Positions 13,279-16,024 of a stretch of 16,024 nucleotides of DNA are shown in pieces (within the stretch, counting starts at the first letter, position 1; each line of letters starts with the position of its first letter). This DNA comes from JBOGVZ01 sp050692985. GTDB lineage: Bacteria; Actinomycetota; UBA4738; CALAEC01. The position numbers were made by a program, and so were the translations under genes. The notes below the pieces were generated by a model. It was not told the origin of the DNA. It searched no databases and worked only from the letters and a program-made list of their open reading frames with translations. Location: NCBI GenBank assembly GCA_050692985.1, contig JBOGVZ010000078.1, positions 1 through 16,024 on the forward strand. The letters run 5' to 3'.

Positions 13279-13304
13279 CGGTCCCCGGCTGGGGGCCGCC
13301 TTTT
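13279..13304 (+). terminator. Terminator-like hairpin in the rpmJ leader
   Basis: An 8-bp stem (13279-13286 with 13291-13298, one T-G pair) with a GGCT loop is followed by CC and TTTT (13301-13304). It starts right at the predicted +1 of the alpha-operon promoter and ends 31 nt before the rpmJ start. It could stop transcripts arriving from the membrane-protein gene, act as an attenuator, or protect the 5' end of the mRNA. The U run is short, so termination strength is uncertain. Confidence 0.45.
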
Positions 13305-13335
13305 GCATGTCCGGGAACCCCGAAGGAAGGCAGTG

Positions 13336-13449
13336 GTGAAGGTACGGCCGTCGGTCCGCAAGATGTGCGAGAAGTGCAAGGTGGTCCGCCGCAGGGGGCG
13401 GGTCATGGTGATCTGTTCGAACCCGCGGCACAAGCAGCGGCAGGGCTAG
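13336..13449 (+). CDS. rpmJ: 50S ribosomal protein L36, zinc form
   Basis: L36 is the smallest 50S protein and binds zinc in this form. The 37-residue product from GTG 13336 reads MKVRPSVRKMCEKCKVVRRR, GRVMVICSNPRHKQRQG. The ligands C11, C14, C27 and H32 are intact. GAAGG at 13326-13330 is 5 nt upstream of the start. An overlapping longer opening upstream reaches back into the membrane-protein region and is a shadow. It is the first gene of the alpha operon here; infA, which normally precedes it, is missing. Confidence 0.97.
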   Translation: MKVRPSVRKMCEKCKVVRRRGRVMVICSNPRHKQRQG

Positions 13450-13459
13450 GAGGCAGGGC

Positions 13460-13837
13460 GTGGCACGGATCGCTGGCGTTGACCTCCCCCGCGACAAGCG
13501 GGTGGACGTCGGCCTGACCTACATCTACGGCATCGGGGCCACCAAGGCCCGGCAGACGGTGGCCGGGGCGCACGTCGACCCCGGAACCAAGGTCCGGGAC
13601 CTTGCCGAGGAGGAGGTCGTCCGGATCCGCGAGTGGATCGACCAGAACTACAAGGTCGAGGGTGACCTGCGCCGGGACGTGGCCCAGGACATCAAGCGAA
13701 AGATCGAGATCGCCGCCTACCAGGGCCTTCGGCACCGCCGGAGCCTCCCGGTGCACGGGCAGCGCACGCACACGAACGCCCGCACCCGGAAGGGTCCCAA
13801 GAAGACGGTCGGCATCAGGCGGAAGAAGGGGAAGTAG
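13460..13837 (+). CDS. rpsM: 30S ribosomal protein S13
   Basis: S13 is a 30S head protein that bridges to the 50S and contacts P-site tRNA. The 125 residues begin MARIAGVDLPRDKRVDVGLT and show YIYGIGATKARQTVAGAHVD (the helix-hairpin region), then YQGLRHRRSLPVHGQRTHTN and ARTRKGPKKTVGIRRKKGK. The GTG has AGGAGG at 13448-13453, 6 nt upstream. The gap to rpsK is 5 nt. No anomaly. Confidence 0.98.
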   Translation: MARIAGVDLPRDKRVDVGLTYIYGIGATKARQTVAGAHVDPGTKVRDLAEEEVVRIREWIDQNYKVEGDLRRDVAQDIKRKIEIAAYQGLRHRRSLPVHGQRTHTNARTRKGPKKTVGIRRKKGK

Positions 13838-13842
13838 ACCCC

Positions 13843-14232
13843 ATGGCCAAGCCGAAGAAGAAGACTCGCAAGAAGGAGAAGAAGAACGTCCCGCACGGGG
13901 CCGCACACATCAAGTCCACGTTCAACAACACGATCATCACGATCACCGACCTGGACGGCAACACCCTGGCGTGGGCCAGCTCCGGGAACGTGGGCTTCAA
14001 GGGCTCCCGCAAGTCGACGCCGTTCGCGGCGCAGCTGGCCGCCGAGCAGGCGGCCCGCAGGGCCCAGGAGCACGGCGTTCGCAAGGTCGATGTGTTCGTG
14101 AAGGGGCCGGGATCGGGCCGGGAGACCGCGATCCGATCCCTGGCCGCCACGGGCCTGGAGATCCTGGGCATCCAGGACGTCACCCCGGTGCCCCACAACG
14201 GGTGCCGGCCGCGCAAGCGGAGGCGCGTGTAG
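13843..14232 (+). CDS. rpsK: 30S ribosomal protein S11
   Basis: S11 forms part of the 30S platform beside the Shine-Dalgarno helix. The 129 residues begin with a very basic arm (MAKPKKKTRKKEKKNVPHGA), then AHIKSTFNNTIITITDLDGN, the WASSGNVGFKGSRKSTPFAA block and the highly conserved C-terminus TPVPHNGCRPRKRRRV. AAGGGGAAG (13826-13834), inside rpsM, is 8 nt before the ATG. The next gene is rpoA; rpsD, which often sits between them, is absent. Confidence 0.98.
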   Translation: MAKPKKKTRKKEKKNVPHGAAHIKSTFNNTIITITDLDGNTLAWASSGNVGFKGSRKSTPFAAQLAAEQAARRAQEHGVRKVDVFVKGPGSGRETAIRSLAATGLEILGIQDVTPVPHNGCRPRKRRRV

Positions 14233-14244
14233 GTCCAAGCCGTC

Positions 14245-14264
14245 CCGCCGGCACTGGCCGGCGG
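14245..14264 (+). other. Perfect hairpin in the rpsK-rpoA spacer
   Basis: CCGCCGGC (14245-14252) and GCCGGCGG (14257-14264) form an 8-bp all-GC stem with an ACTG loop. A competing GGCC-GAGC-GGCC stem (14263-14274) overlaps its 3' arm. There is no U tract, so it is not a typical terminator. It lies in the slot where rpsD is often found. It could pause RNA polymerase, protect mRNA ends or mark an RNA-processing site. Confidence 0.5.
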
Positions 14265-14316
14265 CCGAGCGGCCGGGTAGGAGTGGATGATCCCCGGCCG
14301 GAGGGGGAATGCACCG

Positions 14317-15264
14317 GTGCTCATCGTCGCCAGACCACAGATCAAGGAGGAGGGCGTCGACGCGACGCGCTCCCGGTTCGCCATCGAGCCCCTGGAGCCG
14401 GGCTTCGGGTACACGCTCGGCAACAGCCTCCGCCGCACCCTGCTGGGGTCGATCCCCGGGGCGGCGGTGTCCCAGGTCAAGATCGAGGGGGTGCTGCACG
14501 AGTTCTCCACCATCCCGAACGTCACCGAGGACGTGACCGACATCGTCCTCAACGTGAAGGACATGGTGATCCGGTCGGAGCTCGAGGAGCCGGTCACCAT
14601 GTACCTCAAGGCCAAGGGCCCCGGGGAGGTCACGGCCGGGGACATCTCGCCGCCTGCCGGTGTGGAGATCCTGAACGGAGACCTCCACATCGCCAAACTG
14701 GGGCGAGGCGGCAGCCTGGAGATGGAGCTCGTCGTCGAGCGGGGGGTGGGCTACCGGCCGGCCGAGCAGAACAAGAAGCCCCGCGACCCGATCGGGGTCA
14801 TCCCCGTGGACTCGATCTTCTCGCCGGTCCGTCGGGTGACGTACTCGGTGGAGGCCACGCGGGTGGAGCAGATGACCGACCGGGACCGGCTGATCCTGGA
14901 CGTGGAGACCGACGGCTCGGTGTCTCCACGTGAGGCCGTGGCATCGTCCGGCACCACCCTGGTGGAGCTGGTCACCCTGTTCGCCGAGATGTCCGAGACC
15001 CCCGGCCTGTCCCTGGGCCCGGCCGAAGGCGAGGACACGATGACCGGCGAGCTGGCCCTGCCGATCGAGGAGCTCCAGCTGTCGGTGCGGTCGTACAACT
15101 GCCTGAAGCGCGAGGGCGTGGCGAGCGTCGGTGAGCTGGTCACCAAAACAGAGCAGGACCTGCTCGACATCCGCAACTTCGGGCAGAAGTCGATCGAAGA
15201 GGTAAAGCAGAAGCTCGCCGAGATGGGGTTGAGCCTGGCTGACTACGGTGGCTACGTGGGCTGA
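14317..15264 (+). CDS. rpoA: RNA polymerase alpha subunit
   Basis: Alpha dimerises to nucleate RNA polymerase assembly and its C-terminal domain contacts activators and UP elements. From GTG 14317 the product is 315 residues, MLIVARPQIKEEGVDATRSR, which resembles the actinobacterial MLIAQRP start. An in-frame ATG at 14287 would add ten residues of no homology; it has AGGAG only 3 nt away, while the GTG has GGGGGA 8 nt upstream. The N-terminal domain has FAIEPLEPGFGYTLGNSLRR (21-40). The C-terminal domain spans about 247-305 with Arg 258 (LSVRSYNCLK) at the DNA-contact site. It is slightly shorter than many actinobacterial homologues. Confidence 0.95.
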   Translation: MLIVARPQIKEEGVDATRSRFAIEPLEPGFGYTLGNSLRRTLLGSIPGAAVSQVKIEGVLHEFSTIPNVTEDVTDIVLNVKDMVIRSELEEPVTMYLKAKGPGEVTAGDISPPAGVEILNGDLHIAKLGRGGSLEMELVVERGVGYRPAEQNKKPRDPIGVIPVDSIFSPVRRVTYSVEATRVEQMTDRDRLILDVETDGSVSPREAVASSGTTLVELVTLFAEMSETPGLSLGPAEGEDTMTGELALPIEELQLSVRSYNCLKREGVASVGELVTKTEQDLLDIRNFGQKSIEEVKQKLAEMGLSLADYGGYVG

Positions 15265-15418
15265 TCGGTTCCGCTGGTTACGGCCGTCGGTGACCCGGCC
15301 TCCGGCTGCAGCAGGACCCCTTCCCCGAGTCGCCTGTCCAGGCGACCGACGGTCTTGGTCGCCGGCCGCCATCCGTAGGCTCCGCCCCGCATGTCGAACG
15401 TGAAGGTAGGTAGTGGAG
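15265..15418 (+). promoter_or_regulatory. rpoA-rplQ spacer with alternative hairpins
   Basis: This 154-nt gap has no gene. A hairpin GTCGCCTG-TC-CAGGCGAC (15329-15346) shares its 3' arm with a second stem, GGCGACC (15341-15347) pairing with GGTCGCC (15357-15363). The two cannot form together. A third small stem, GGTTAC with GTGACC (15276-15281 and 15290-15295), lies upstream. TAGGCT at 15376-15381 could be a -10 box; its -35 is poor. No U tract follows any stem. The arrangement resembles an attenuator or an RNA-processing signal, but function is unproven. Confidence 0.45.
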
Positions 15419-16024
15419 ATGCCGCAGCCGAAGAAGGCCGCACGGTTTGGTGGGACGCCTGCCCACCACAACATGATCGTCGCGAACCTCGCGACGGAGC
15501 TGGTCCGCCACGGGCGGATCCGGACCACCGTCGCCAAGGCCAAGACGGTGCAGCCGGTCGCCGAGCGGATGATCACGTTCGCCAAGCGGGGCGACCTGCA
15601 CGCGCGACGCCAGGTGCTGCGGGTGATCCGCGACCGCGACGTCGTACACAAGCTGTTCGCCGACGTGGGTCCGGCCTTCGCCGACCGTCACGGCGGCTAC
15701 ACCCGCGTCCTGAAGCTCGGTCCGCGCAAGGGCGACGCCGCCCCCATGGCGCTCATCGAGCTCGTCGAGGGTGTCAGCGCCCACGGCGAGGGTGACCTGG
15801 CCGAGCAGCCCCGCCGCCGCTGGAGCTTGCGCCGCCGTAAGGGCGGCACGCTGTCGTCTACGGCCCGCGATCAGGCCGAGGAGCGGCAGGCCGCCCTCGA
15901 CCGCGGCGAGGAGACCGAGGGCTACGACGAGGACTTCGTCACCGACGAAGAGCTCGAGGAGGAGCCGGCAGCGACGTCCAGAGACGAGGACGACGTCGAG
16001 GCCGATCCCGCCGAGGTCGAGGCA
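15419..16024 (+). CDS. rplQ: 50S ribosomal protein L17 with long charged tail (3' end missing)
   Basis: L17 lies at the exit-tunnel side of the 50S. The frame from ATG 15419 is open to the window edge (202 codons), so the C-terminus is not seen. Residues 1 to about 117 are a normal L17: MPQPKKAARFGGTPAHHNMI, VANLATELVRHGRIRTTVAK and the ending VLKLGPRKGDAAPMALIELV. Beyond it come at least 85 residues: a basic patch (PRRRWSLRRRK, 131-141), then a strongly acidic Glu/Asp-rich stretch (about 162-202). Actinobacterial L17 is often extended, but this is at the long end. A GTG at 15413 is an alternative start two codons upstream. Confidence 0.96.
   Translation, partial: MPQPKKAARFGGTPAHHNMIVANLATELVRHGRIRTTVAKAKTVQPVAERMITFAKRGDLHARRQVLRVIRDRDVVHKLFADVGPAFADRHGGYTRVLKLGPRKGDAAPMALIELVEGVSAHGEGDLAEQPRRRWSLRRRKGGTLSSTARDQAEERQAALDRGEETEGYDEDFVTDEELEEEPAATSRDEDDVEADPAEVEA

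Noticed and set aside
1..16024. tRNA, rRNA, insertion sequences, attachment sites, CRISPR arrays, defence genes
   Set aside because: I looked for cloverleaf structures, transposase-like frames, terminal inverted repeats and spaced repeats and saw none; the window is core genome.

Overview
The window is a bacterial S10-spc-alpha ribosomal protein super-cluster, all on the + strand. It opens inside the 3' end of tuf and closes inside rplQ. The DNA is very GC-rich, codon third positions are almost always G or C, and GTG starts are common. Gene order, the type-Z (CxxC...CxxC) S14, the actinobacterial-looking L2, L14, S11 and alpha-subunit sequences, and the secY-adk-map run point to an Actinomycetota (actinobacterial) genome. 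It is not an obvious Streptomyces or Mycobacterium: infA is missing from its usual place, the S3 tail is unusually long, and a membrane-protein gene sits between map and rpmJ. I cannot name the genus from sequence alone.

Layout. 1-141: end of tuf. 165-5566: rpsJ, rplC, rplD, rplW, rplB, rpsS, rplV, rpsC, rplP, rpmC, rpsQ (S10 operon). 5625-11003: rplN, rplX, rplE, rpsN, rpsH, rplF, rplR, rpsE, rpmD, rplO, secY (spc operon), running on into adk and map (to 12402). 12548-13180: an unrecognised six-helix membrane protein with its own leader. 13242-13304: a good promoter followed at once by a terminator-like hairpin. 13336-16024: rpmJ, rpsM, rpsK, rpoA and partial rplQ (alpha operon). infA and rpsD are absent from their usual slots.

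How the genes work together. Nearly everything builds the ribosome. RpoA is the RNA polymerase scaffold subunit, SecY is the protein-export channel, Adk balances adenine nucleotides, and Map removes N-terminal methionine from new proteins. From rplP to map almost every junction is a 1-14 nt overlap or a gap under 10 nt, so translation is probably coupled along the operon.

Most of the window is ordinary core genome. The points that deserve a second look are: (1) the longer gaps of the spc operon (rpsQ-rplN, rplN-rplX, rpsH-rplF, partly rplO-secY) are each bridged by a small open frame that starts on or next to the upstream stop and ends on or near the downstream start, which suggests a translational relay; (2) S3 has a Pro/Glu-rich tail of about 150 residues containing a nearly perfect 33-bp tandem repeat; (3) the membrane gene stands where infA would be expected; (4) an attenuator-like hairpin starts at the predicted +1 of the alpha operon; (5) alternative hairpins lie before rplQ, whose protein carries a long charged tail.
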